Assembly: GCF_000002865.3 (NCBI RefSeq)
Contig: NW_001865039.1
Span: 3,266,359-3,330,358 of the forward strand
Source: Monosiga brevicollis MX1
Lineage: Eukaryota > Opisthokonta > Choanoflagellata > Craspedida > Salpingoecidae
Reading direction: 5' to 3'
Length of the DNA: 64,000 bases
The position numbers were made by a program, and so were the translations under genes. Below, piece after piece: positions 23,422 through 33,500 of the stretch. The stretch's first letter is position 1. Each line of letters starts with the position of its first letter. The notes below the pieces were generated by a model. That model saw only the letters and a list, made by a program, of their open reading frames with translations. It had not been told where the DNA came from and did not search any database.

Positions 23422-25807
23422 TCAGGGTTGAGGTCGTGTTTGTGGCTCAGCCACGGCATTCTCCCGATATTGGGTGCTGGGTTCCACTTGTAAGGGTCGA
23501 TGTGACGCAACTGGAAATGCCGACAAATCCCATCCCTGGCTGCGAAAGTGCGTGGCCAGCACGTCAGCCACATCGTCCTTCTGTTTGAGTGCTTCGCCAC
23601 ATCCTTGCTGCAAGGCAGTCAACTGGAGGCGGTGATTACGGCGAGGTCGCGCGACGTGAGACGAGGCCACCGCGCACTCATAAGCCAGGGCATGCGGCTG
23701 ATGGTGGTTTGGGACGAATGCATACCGCCTCGTCGATATCAGCGTCAAGCATGGGGCGCGCACGCACGGCAGCGGCGTGAACCATGGCCAAGAGCCGCTG
23801 TTCCATGGAGGCATTGGTGTGAAACCAGACCCCCACGCGATCGACTATCGTGTCAAGCAGGATGGTGGCGGTGTGCGATGAATGTCAGCCTGGGTGTGGC
23901 CACCACAGCTTCGGTCGAGAGCGCACCTGTACTCAAAAGCGAATAGCCGATAAAATGCCTCATGCTTTCCTGTCGCATTTTTCAGAGGATTGCACAGCAA
24001 AGTAGGCCTGTCAGACAACCTATGACGTTCAAATCTCGTCTCACTTGCCCTCTGGCAAGCAAATACGAACCAGCTGTTGGAGGGGTAGCTGGCGAAGGTC
24101 GGGCTCAAGCCAAAGGGCACGTGGTAGCGATGAGTGGAAGGGAAGGACAAACTGCTCCTGACTTGCCACAATTTGTGGAGATAAAAGCTAGTCGAGCATG
24201 GGCGAGGCGGCCAATGGCACAGATCGAGTTTTTGCATGCATCAAGGTTGAGGCGGCGCAATAGCATGGACTTGCCAGCCAGGATCGGGTCCCGGGACTCA
24301 CTGGTGGGTGGTGGCCGTACGTTTGGTCCGGTGACGCCAAATCCTGTAGCCATGGGTGCATGGCAAGCTCCAGGCGCTGCTCATTCAACGTGCTCAGCAC
24401 CACGTGTTTCGAGGACAAATGATTAAAGTAGAGGCATGCCAGCGCAAGGGGCACGAATGCTGGAATAATATTTGTCACATCACTCCCAGTATGAGTTGAG
24501 ACGAAAATGCCCAAGGCGGTGCCCACGACACTGGCCCCGATGGACTGCGCTCCAATCTTGGCGGTGATATCCCCTGTGGTTTTAGATGACCGGCGGGTAA
24601 GCAAAAATGTCAAAGCTTGCGCTGCGGCCAGGGGCTTCGTGCGTGAGGAGCATGACTTGGGCTCTGACCAAGGTTGGCACGGCGCACAAAGCTAGCATGC
24701 ATTTGAGCTCGAGTGGCAGAAGAGGCCAGAAAGGAAATATTCTTGGCAATATTGGCCGCCGAGGCCAAGGGCAGGAAGAGGTGAGGCACGAGTGGAATCA
24801 AGAGCTCAGTTAGATTGGCGCCCTGGTGGCAGGGCAAAGGCAGTGGTCAGACTTGGGTAGGTGGCCACATCTGGTGTTAGCAGGTGCACCCTCGTGGCGC
24901 ACGGAAGGCAGGGCGAGTTTGCGACTCACTTGGAGGGCAACGAGGGACCAGAAGCGCTGTCGCTTGGGGTCACGGTCAAACCGTGGCCCGAATAAAGTGC
25001 CGTACAAGACACCACCAAGTTGCCCGAGACCGTCCTTCAGCACCCAGTTTATTGCAGCGGCCAGTGGCACCGATCCTAGCAGAAAAGAAAGACATCTTGA
25101 TGTCAGCTCTGGCCGCTTTTGGCTGATGCAGACAATCAAGACATGTGACAGGAAATGGTTGTGGCAGCCATGTACCTGCACCCAAGCCAGCCGCATAAAG
25201 AAGGGCTTGCATGGAGAGCACACCGCTTGCCGTCATCGAGGCCATGTGCAAGAATTGCCACTAGTGTCCATGCAGTAGTGTGTGGGTCAGGTTTACCACG
25301 CATGCGAGGCCCAAGGAAAGAAGCAAGCGGGCGGGGGTGGGGGTGGCTGACCTGGCAGTACCGCACAAATGTGGGGCACACAGAAGCCGGGTAATCGACG
25401 GGCAGGAAAGCGTGTTGCTAGCATTGGAGCGCAGGTCGAGGGAGCCGCAGGCAATGCACAAACGCACGGGCATGGTGATGCCGTTCCCATTTACAGACGC
25501 TGGTTATGATCAAGAGCCAATTCGAGAACGGACATCAGATCAACCTCACGCCTCCTTACCAGAACAGCTGTGGTTCGCTCCTGCCAGCCGGGTTGGGGGT
25601 GACTCACGAGCCGTATGCTACCCTCTACCTCATCGGCATCTTGCTGAAAAACCTGCCAAAAATTTGTCTCTTGAGAACATGTCGTTCAAACGGACATGCT
25701 GGTACCCGCTGAGGAGCATAGGTTCGTACCGCCTCCTTCGAAGCCGACAGCTTTTGTCGCACTACAAGTGGTGGCGGCTGCGGCCGACCTTCACACATTG
25801 ACTGCAC
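23422..25807 (-). CDS. RUSF1: RUS family (DUF647) membrane protein
   Basis: A member of the root UV-B sensitive family (human C16orf58/RUSF1), a conserved eukaryotic membrane-associated protein of poorly known function. Ordered minus-strand blocks: QHAFLPVDYPASVCPTFVRY (about 25424-25352), joining in phase to WQFLHMASMTASGVLSMQAL (about 25262), then LAAAINWVLKDGLGQLGGVL with FGPRFDRDPKRQRFWSLVAL (about 25067-24930), then FLPLASAANIAKNISFLASS with ATRAQMHASFVRRANLG (about 24790-24670), then DITAKIGAQSIGASVVGTAL (about 24570), and C-terminal pieces VGVWFHTNASMEQRLL and ATHFRSQGWDLSAF. The two motif clusters around GLGQLGG and ANIAKNIS are diagnostic. The first exon was not resolved; a candidate ATG at 25807 has a downstream donor but is weak. 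The stop at 23422 is also provisional. Confidence 0.85.
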
Positions 25808-26431
25808 CATTCGTGCGCAGAGTAGCCGTTGACTCTGCCATTTACACCACCTGCGTGCGCCACACCGCACCGCGAGCCACATGACGACCAACAAGTCGTC
25901 CTGCGTTTGAAAGCCCCTCCCCACCTCCCTCTTGCACACCGCCACAGGCTCGCCGAGCTCCTTGCCACCTCTCCACCGGCACCTCCTCTTTCGCGTATTT
26001 GAGGTGGAGAGATGATTAAAAAATGTCTGACGTTTGATTGAGCGAAGTCTGCTGTTTTATCTCTCAAATCGGTCTCCATCCCCACCCTCTCTCTAATTTG
26101 TGTGCGTATGGCCTCTAACTTAATCTCTGTCTCTAAGTCAATCTCTGTCTCTGTCTCTGTCTCTACCTCTGTCTCTGAATTTGGCTCTCTCGTTTTTCAT
26201 TTTTTATTTTCATTTTTCATTTTTTTTTCATTTGAGAGGTGAGATCGTCGCTTCAGACGTGCGAGGCGTGGCCATGTTGGGCTGGGGAGGAGAAGGAAAG
26301 TGTCGGTGAAGGCAGGCACGGGTGTTCAGGGCTGGTCGGGGGAAAAAGAATCAAGTGAGCCTCGTGTGATGCGTCTTGGGCTGACATTTTGGCTTTGGAA
26401 CAGAGAGAGATCAGAGAGATCGATCAGTAGG
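25808..26431. other. Divergent intergenic region with TCTGTC and T-rich repeats
   Basis: Between the RUS gene (-) and the dehydrogenase (+). An imperfect TCTCTGTC repeat at about 26085-26190 is followed by T-rich sequence to about 26232. No gene was recognised. Confidence 0.55.
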
Positions 26432-28526
26432 ATGCCGCGTGTCGCCGTGGTAGGTAGCGCCGGCTACTTGGGGCGCCGACTTTATCAGCGCCTTCAAACA
26501 GAGGGCTATGAAGTTGTGGGCATCGATTTGGCTACGGGGCCAACCACAGACGTGGTTCTCGACATCAATCAGACGGAGACACTGGCCGATGCGCTTATGG
26601 GTGGGTAGTTGGCAGGCATGACCCGCACACAGGTCCGATCTTTCAAAGACCATTCACCGAAATCCCTGGACGTGTGTGGCCGTGTGCAGGCATTGAGGCC
26701 GTGTTCCACACCGCGAGTATCATTGATCTAGCTCCCGCACCCCCGCCGCTGCTGGAACATGTCAACGTCAACGGCACGGCCAGTGTCATTCACGCTTGCC
26801 AGCGCGCTGGGGTCTCCCACCTCATCTACACAAGGTCAGGCCATGCCAAAGGCCTCGCCCAACTCCGTCAATATCTCGCTCATTCAAGCCTCTGCCTCGA
26901 ATCTTTCAACTTGTCGATACAGCTCAATGGACGTGGTTTTCTCGGGCACACCCGTGTGTGAGGGCACGGAAGAGCTGGCCACCCAACCCCACTCGCGCTA
27001 TAACGGCTACGTGCGCACAAAGGCTCGCGCGGAGCAGCTCGTGCTTCAAGCCAATGAAGCAGTGCGTTGTTCAGGGGCAGCATCTGCTTTTGCATGGTCA
27101 AAGCCGCCGCTCAGTGCCCTCGAAGACAGCAATGCTCACTGCCGTGCGGCGCGCTATTGGTTTGTCCCTCAGAACCTCACGACCTGCAGTCTCCGCCCAG
27201 CTCACATTTATGGTCCCGGTGCGTTCATCTGCTCTTGATGGCGGCGCCCCCCCTCCAAAATCCCACACACGGACTGAGGCTCATCTTAATTTGGCTTGCT
27301 CTTGGCTTTTCGTTTTGATGCTCAACCCTTGGGGTAGAGGATGAGATGATCGTGACTATTGTGCGGGAACGAGTCAACGACCGTCTGCCTGCCGTTTTCA
27401 GTGCCGGCCGCCAGGCTTACGTCTATGTGGAAAATTGTGTCAGCGCCCACGTGGATTGCGTGGAACGACTTTTAGCCGGTCACACCGATCAAAGTGCGTT
27501 CTTTCTGATCTGCGTCGCGCAAATGTTCAAACGTTCCGATGCTTGCAGTTTTGGCTCACAAAGCTGCGTCTAGTCGCTGGAGAAGCTTTTTTTATCTGTG
27601 ACGACAACGTGGGCGTGTGGACGCACATGGCACCCATCATGGCCGCTGCGGGCACTACCGTGCCCCAGCAGCGTGTACCCGTGGCCTTGCTCTCCTTCAT
27701 GACGATTTTTGTGGACCTTTTCTGTCACTTGGTCTGGTTCTTGTGTCGTGTCCCGTTGAGACCCGTCATCACCAGCTACACTGTCTTGGCCATTGGCATG
27801 GAGTATTCATTCTGTTCCGATAAAGGTACGCTGTTGTTCCACAGAGTCTTCATCCTATGCCTTGTGACCTGGACGCAAAAGGGCTCCTGCCGTACGCGCG
27901 CCTGGAACCGTGCTCATCACCTGCGTTTGTGTCTTTTGGTCAAATTGATAGCCAAACGTGCGTTTTGGACCACACCTTCTGTACCTCGTGCCGAAGCCAT
28001 GGTGGCAGTCAATGCTTGGGCCCAGACGCTGGATTTGCGTACCCCTGATCCTCGTTCCACGCAGCTGCAGCTGCTTCATCGTTTCCACCTGGTGTACGGC
28101 TGGTGTCTTCTCGTCGGGGGCCTGTATGCCTTCATCTGGCCCGCAGAGAGTGCCGCCTGGTTTAATGTTCATGTTGACCCCTGGCCAGCCAGCGATGCGG
28201 TCATTGCCCAAACGGCTGGGTTGATTTACCTCGTGCTCGGCTCGTACAGCGTGGTGGCAGCCATGGGCGAGTGGACCGAGCTCTTCTTCTCAATCCTGTG
28301 GATCCCCAAGGTTCTAACCAGTCTGCTGTATGTCTTTCAAGTTTGGTGCGGCAACCTTCCTGGCGATTTCCTGGCACTTGCGGCACTCGAGTTGGGCGCG
28401 GGCATCTACACGGCTGCTCAAGTTGACCTGACCTTGCCAAGCCGCGCGCCTCGTTTCTGCGACTGGCTCACCCTGACTCAGCTCGGGCATGGGTGCGACC
28501 TACTAGCTTCACCCGTATTTGATTGA
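26432..28526 (+). CDS. 3-beta-HSD family SDR with hydrophobic C-terminal domain
   Basis: An extended short-chain dehydrogenase of the 3-beta-hydroxysteroid dehydrogenase/NSDHL/SDR42E group, NAD(P)-dependent oxidoreductases of sterol or related lipid metabolism. The start at 26432 gives MPRVAVVGSAGYLGRRLYQR with the GxxGxxG nucleotide motif. Later exons give GIEAVFHTASIIDLA, HVNVNGTASVIHACQRAGVS, a YVRTK segment that fits the catalytic YxxxK, TCSLRPAHIYGPG, and RQAYVYVENCVSAHVDCVER; GEAFFICDDN closes the Rossmann part. After about 27640 the protein becomes hydrophobic (VALLSFMTIFVDLFCHLVWF). A last section after about 27955 has some four predicted helices (LVYGWCLLVGGLYAFIW and LIYLVLGSYSVVAAMGEW among them). 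The latter is longer than the usual 3-beta-HSD tail. The substrate cannot be read from sequence. Some internal exon ends are provisional. Confidence 0.82.
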
Positions 28527-28592
28527 CAGGGCACACATGTTGTGCTTGGTCCGACAAACTCCACCTAACATCACTCTGCTGACAAACGAAAC

Positions 28593-29202
28593 TGCATGTT
28601 TGAACTTGATAGTGTGCTCTCTGGTCTCTTTGCACTTGCGCTGGCTTTTGCCCCCCGTTACTTTCTACCCCAGCTTCTGCCCATGGATGCACCTGATTCG
28701 TAAGTGTGGCTAGGCACGCAGTCCCGAGTTTCTGATAACATGCACCCGATTTGCTTCCATGCAGGGTGTTCTTTGGTCATGTCATTCATCACGAGCGTGC
28801 ACTTGATTGGGGGTAGGGCATCTGCCGCCGCCATTTTTGGGCATGTCATGGGCATCGCTGAAACCACCATGACGGTGGCCTACACGCTGTCTGGCTGCGG
28901 TGTGTGCTTTCAAGCCTGAAGACATTCATGGAGTCTTGTTGTTTCAAACCCTGACAGGTGCTCACGATCTGATGCCCCGACCTCTCATCTGTCGCACGCT
29001 TCACGTAGTGGCTGGCCTTGAAAACTTTGCGTGGCTCTCGGTGGCCAGCCGGGCAAGCGCCCTGTTGTTGATTGGCACCGCCTTTGTCCTGAATCGTGCC
29101 ACAGAGGCGCAGCTCGGCGGTGTGCTGCCAGATGTGCTGTTGGCTACCGGCACCTTATTCGTGCTTCGCAATCGCCAACGCAGGCTCCACGGCGCCCACT
29201 AG
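28593..29202 (+). CDS. Small multi-pass membrane protein, unrecognised
   Basis: It starts only 66 bases after the stop of the dehydrogenase, on the same strand. Exon 1 (ATG 28593) gives MFELDSVLSGLFALALAFAP with a membrane helix, ending at a gtaagt donor. A middle exon near 28765-28900 reads most plausibly as VMSFITSVHLIGG and MGIAETTMTVAYTLSGC. The last exon (from about 28960) gives RPLICRTLHVVAGLENFAW, then SALLLIGTAFVLNRATEAQL and ends RRLHGAH. About four helices are predicted. The phase of the first splice is not perfectly settled: two readings of the middle exon exist. Helix spacing recalls the C-terminal domain of the preceding dehydrogenase. No family was recognised. Confidence 0.6.
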
Positions 29203-29854
29203 TCGACCTCTTGTTCGTCGTCGCCACCGGCTTGCCACTTGCTGGCGGTTCTCCTGTACAAGCCTTTGTTGTCTGAGAGTCATGCTCGTCAAAGGCAGGG
29301 ATCGGCTCATACGACTGGAGTGTACCCAAGCCAATCTTGTGCCACACGGGAATGCTGCTCATTTCATAGTTGATCTTGCCGCAACTCTGCCGTGCTTTTT
29401 CTTTCTTTCTTTTTTGTTGTTTTGATTACGCGGGGTGTCGATTTTGTTTCTGACTCAAGCTGACACTCCCCTGCTCCGCGCTTTCATGCCCAAGTCAACC
29501 TTGCCCCTTTTAATCCAGGTCCAACTTGTAATCCCTGCCCTCCTCTTTCTCTCGTGCACATCCATCCATCCATCCATCCAATAGCTCAAAATGCGTTTTC
29601 TTTTGGTCCCTTGGCTATTATGTGTGTGCGTCATTCGTCATCATTTCGTGTTGTCACATTCGTCCTCTCTGCTCCTGCTTCCTCTCCTGCCTCTGGCTCC
29701 ATCTTGAGTTTCGTCTCTGTCTCTGACTCTCTTTGCGTTTCCATCTAATTTCTCTGCCTCTGTATCTTTGTGTCTCGTGTCTCTGTATCTTTGTCTGAAT
29801 CTATCTGACTCTCTGCCTGCGCCCCGACGCATTCTCTCTCTCTCGCTCTCTTCT

Positions 29855-29889
<35 letters not shown>

Positions 29890-30192
29890 TATTTGGAGGC
29901 CCGGGCCGTCGCGTGCTCGCTCCAAAGCATAAACGTCGGCGGCACCAGGGGCTGTCGAGTGAATGTCCTTCAAAGACATCCCGGGGAATAGACTCGTTCC
30001 ACGGAGTCTTGCGTGCGGGCGTGTGTGTGAAAGGGTCGTGCGCACGTTCAAGTTGGCCTTGTCCCGCCCACTTGACCGGGCAGGCTGCCAGCTGCCCCGG
30101 GCGCAAGTTGCGTGCGTTGTGCGACACTCTGATCCACCAGGGACTCCATCAGCATCAAACTAGGCATTTGGCATCCAACGTCGCCACCAATC
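29203..30192. other. Intergenic region upstream of PKS, rich in simple repeats
   Basis: 990 bases. It has a CATC repeat (about 29561-29580), TCTGTCTC/TCTTTGTC-type repeats (about 29700-29815), a CT run (29833-29846) and a GT run (29858-29886), all pyrimidine or GT-rich on the plus strand. The last 300 bases before the polyketide synthase start are non-repetitive and probably hold its promoter. No gene was recognised. Confidence 0.6.
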
Positions 30193-30518
30193 ATGGACGA
30201 CAGTGCCCCCAGCTCCGGCGCCAGTAGCTGGATTGCCCACTTGCCGGTGCTTTTGCAGGCCCTCCTCATCACAGCAGTTTGCCTGTTACCACTTCTCGAG
30301 CTCAACTTTCTGTTTCTGGTGCGCCCTGATGCTCACCTGGTCGCACTCCTTTCAACTCCGCCTCAAATGCCATTCACCCTCTGCTTGCTCATTTTATGCT
30401 TCTCTTCCCCATCGCTCCGCCCCGAGCAGAACATCAGTGTCCTCGAACCCGAGTATGCTCTCGTGTACATTGCCGCAGCGGCATCCATCTGGCTTGTCAG
30501 CCTGATTGTAGTTCTCCG
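30193..30518 (+). other. Two-helix membrane anchor exons of the PKS
   Basis: Short exons encode MDDSAPSSGASSWIAH followed by a hydrophobic stretch of about 26 residues, then NISVLEPEYAL and a second stretch of about 19 residues, then basic RRTQTKKR after the next splice. Two helices with charged cytosolic flanks fit a hairpin that leaves the catalytic body on the same side as the N-terminus. The alternative is that these exons belong to a separate small transcript. Confidence 0.65.
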
Positions 30519-33500
30519 GTACGCCTGTCTTCTCTTTTGTCCTCCTTATGTTGTATCATACCAAGTGCAGACAACGTGCCTCACGCCCTTTGCACTTTAG
30601 ACGCACTCAAACCAAAAAGCGCTTCCCAGCTCCGCCTGCTGCAACGCCCAAATCCGACCTGAAGAGCTTCGGCGATGACGACGCAGCACCAAAATCATCG
30701 GGGCGCTTCCGGCGGGCCGCTGTGGTAGGGTACAGCTTTCGCTTCCCTGGCGATGTATGCAGCCCTGAAGCTTTTCTGGAGCTACTTCTGGCCAAGCGCG
30801 TGGTGACGGAGCCGATTCCTGCCAGCAAGTGGAGCACGCACCGCTTCGCTGCTAAAGCCAGTGAGATTGGCCGTTTTTGCCTTGCCAAAGTTGGTTTGGT
30901 CGCGAGCTCCGACCAGTTTGATCCCGCTTTTTTCAGCATCTCCGCCCAGGACGCATATGGCATGGACAATCAACAGCGCGTCTTTCTCATGTGCGCCATC
31001 GAGGCACTAAACCGCGCCGGCATCCCACATGAAAGTTTGCGCGGTAGTAACACCGGCGTCTACGTGGGTACCTCCGTCATGGAGTACCTCGCCGCCAACA
31101 TGGGTAGCCCCGCTGCCCTCCATGCCCACACCAATCCCGGCTTGGCGCTCTGCGTTATCGCCAATCGCGTCAGCTTCTTTTTAGGCCTACGGGGCCCCAG
31201 CATGGCCGTGGACACGGCGTGCGCCAGCTCCATCACTGCGCTGGATCTTGCCACCAAAGCCATCGAGGCGGGTGAATGCGAAATTGCCATCGTCGGCGGC
31301 ACCAACAACCTTCTACTGCCCGACCTGACTGTAGGCTATACTCAAATGGGCGTCACTGCCGCGGACGGCTGCAGCAAATCCTTTGATGCCCGTGCCAACG
31401 GCTACGCTCGTGCCGAAGGGTACGGTTGCGTCGTGCTTCGCGCCGAGCAGCATGCGCGCCGTGCCAACAACCCGGTGCGTGCCCTCGTGGCCGCCTGTCG
31501 TTCCAACGCCAACGGCGACCTCACCGCCGGGCTGACCAAGCCCTCCACGGAAGCCCAAAAGGTTTTGATTGAGCAAACTTGGGCGGTTGCCGGCATACCA
31601 CTTGAGGCTGTCACCTACGTCGAAGCGCACGGTACCGGTACCGCCGTCGGCGATCCTCTCGAAGCTACCGCCATTGGACAAACCTTTGGCCTGGCAGCCA
31701 AGGCGGACGGCCGCCCTCCTGTTCCCATCAGCTCCGTCAAGTCTACGCTCGGCCACATGGAGCCTGCTGCCGGGATGGCATCCATTGTCAAGGCTTGCTT
31801 GATGATTGAAAACCGCCTTCTTTTTCCCCAGGCCAACTTTGAAGTGCCACACCCCGATGTCAACTGGAGCGCCCTTCACATTGCAGTTCCGCAAGCCGCT
31901 GTCAAGGTTCCTGCCCACGAGCGCATGGCCATTGCCATCAATGGCTTTGGCTTTGGCGGCTCCAACAGCCACGCAATTCTTGTGCAGCCCGACTTTTTTG
32001 CTGATGAGGATGCAGCACTGCCACTGTCGGATTCGGTTTCTGAAGTAACCAGCAGCGACGATGCCTCGTTGCAGCACCCGGCCCAATCAACAGTGGCCTG
32101 GACATTTGGTGGCGTGAGTGGGGCTCCTCAAGGCTCTAGCGGCCCTGCTCAGGTGCTCCTTCCCGTCAGCGCGGACAGCGGAGCAGCTCTTGAGAGCCTT
32201 CTGGAAGCCTGGGCCTGTTATAAGAACGCTTCAAATGACGCGCGTGCTGTAGCTGCGTACGCCGCCGTCTCACGCAGCCACCTTGTCCATCGTGCCTTGG
32301 TCGTGGCCAATGGGCCGCAGTCATTCCGCGTCGCTGCTGCGGGTACGAGCACCGTTCCCGGCTTTACTCAGGGCGCGCTGATACGTGGCAAGGTCTCTGC
32401 ACGCAATCCCGCCGTCGTCTTGATCTTTGCAGGCCAAGGCACGCAGGATTTTGACATGGGCCGCGACATGTACCGGACCTACCCACTTTTCCAAGAGACA
32501 GTGGATGAGTGCGACCGTTTGTACAACGTTTGTGCGGGACACTCTTTCCTCAACCACACCGGTCTCTTTCGCGGTGATGCCTGCGTTGACGGCTTGGATA
32601 TCAACCGTCCAGACGTGGCGCAGCCAGCCATCTGCTTCTTCCAGATTGCTTACGCTCGCTTGCTAAAGTCGTGGGGGCTGCAGGTCACTGCCTGCCTGGG
32701 CCACTCGGTGGGCGAAGTGGCCTCGGCCCATTTGGCGGGTCTTTTGACTCTCAAAACTACCATCCGCCTCATCTACACTCGCGGCCGCCTGCAACAGCTC
32801 ACAGAAGGGGACGGCGGCATGTTGGCCGTGCTTGCTAGTGCGGAGCGCACACGCGAGATTCTTGCGGCGCGGGGCTATGCCGCCACTATCGAGCTCGCTG
32901 CCATCAATAGCTCCAATTCAATCACCTTGGCTGGACCCAAGGCGCAAATCCTTGAACTCAAGGAAATTCTCAAACACCAATATGGCATGAAGAGTGTGGT
33001 GCTGCAGGTCAATTGTGCCTTCCACTCATCTCAGATGGAGCCTATCAATGGCAAGCTGCACCATGAATTGCGCTTTCTTGTTCCCGCGGCTGATAGTTCT
33101 GCGCGGGTGGGTGTTTTCGCCTCCTCTGCGCTGGGCTGCGTTCCAGAGCGACCGGCCAGCAAGGTGGCCTCCCCTTCCTACTGGTGGGATAATGTGCGCG
33201 GTGCGGTCCACTTTCAAGCTGCCGTTGCTGGCCTTTGCGAGGCCCTCGCTGGTGAGCACCTCATTTGCGTTGAGATTGCCTATCGTTCTGCTCTCGTCGG
33301 CATCACGCGGCAATGCTTGCAAGATGCAGGCCGTGAGGGCACGTGCTTGGCCAGCTGTGACCGAAGCGTGGCCGGGTCGCTGCAAGTCGGTCACCTCCTG
33401 GGCTCGCTCTACACCAATGGCGTCGACCTCGATTGGCTTGCCATCAACAATGTCCACTCTGCACCACCGGTAGACGTCCCCGTCTACCAGTTTCGCACGG

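Noticed and set aside
23331-25400. Plus-strand frames opposite the RUS family gene
   Set aside because: The minus strand carries the family motifs in order with consistent splice phases; the plus frames are shadows.
31313-32086. 257-codon open frame antisense to the PKS
   Set aside because: It is a shadow of the ketosynthase coding sequence, whose motifs and catalytic residues are intact on the plus strand.
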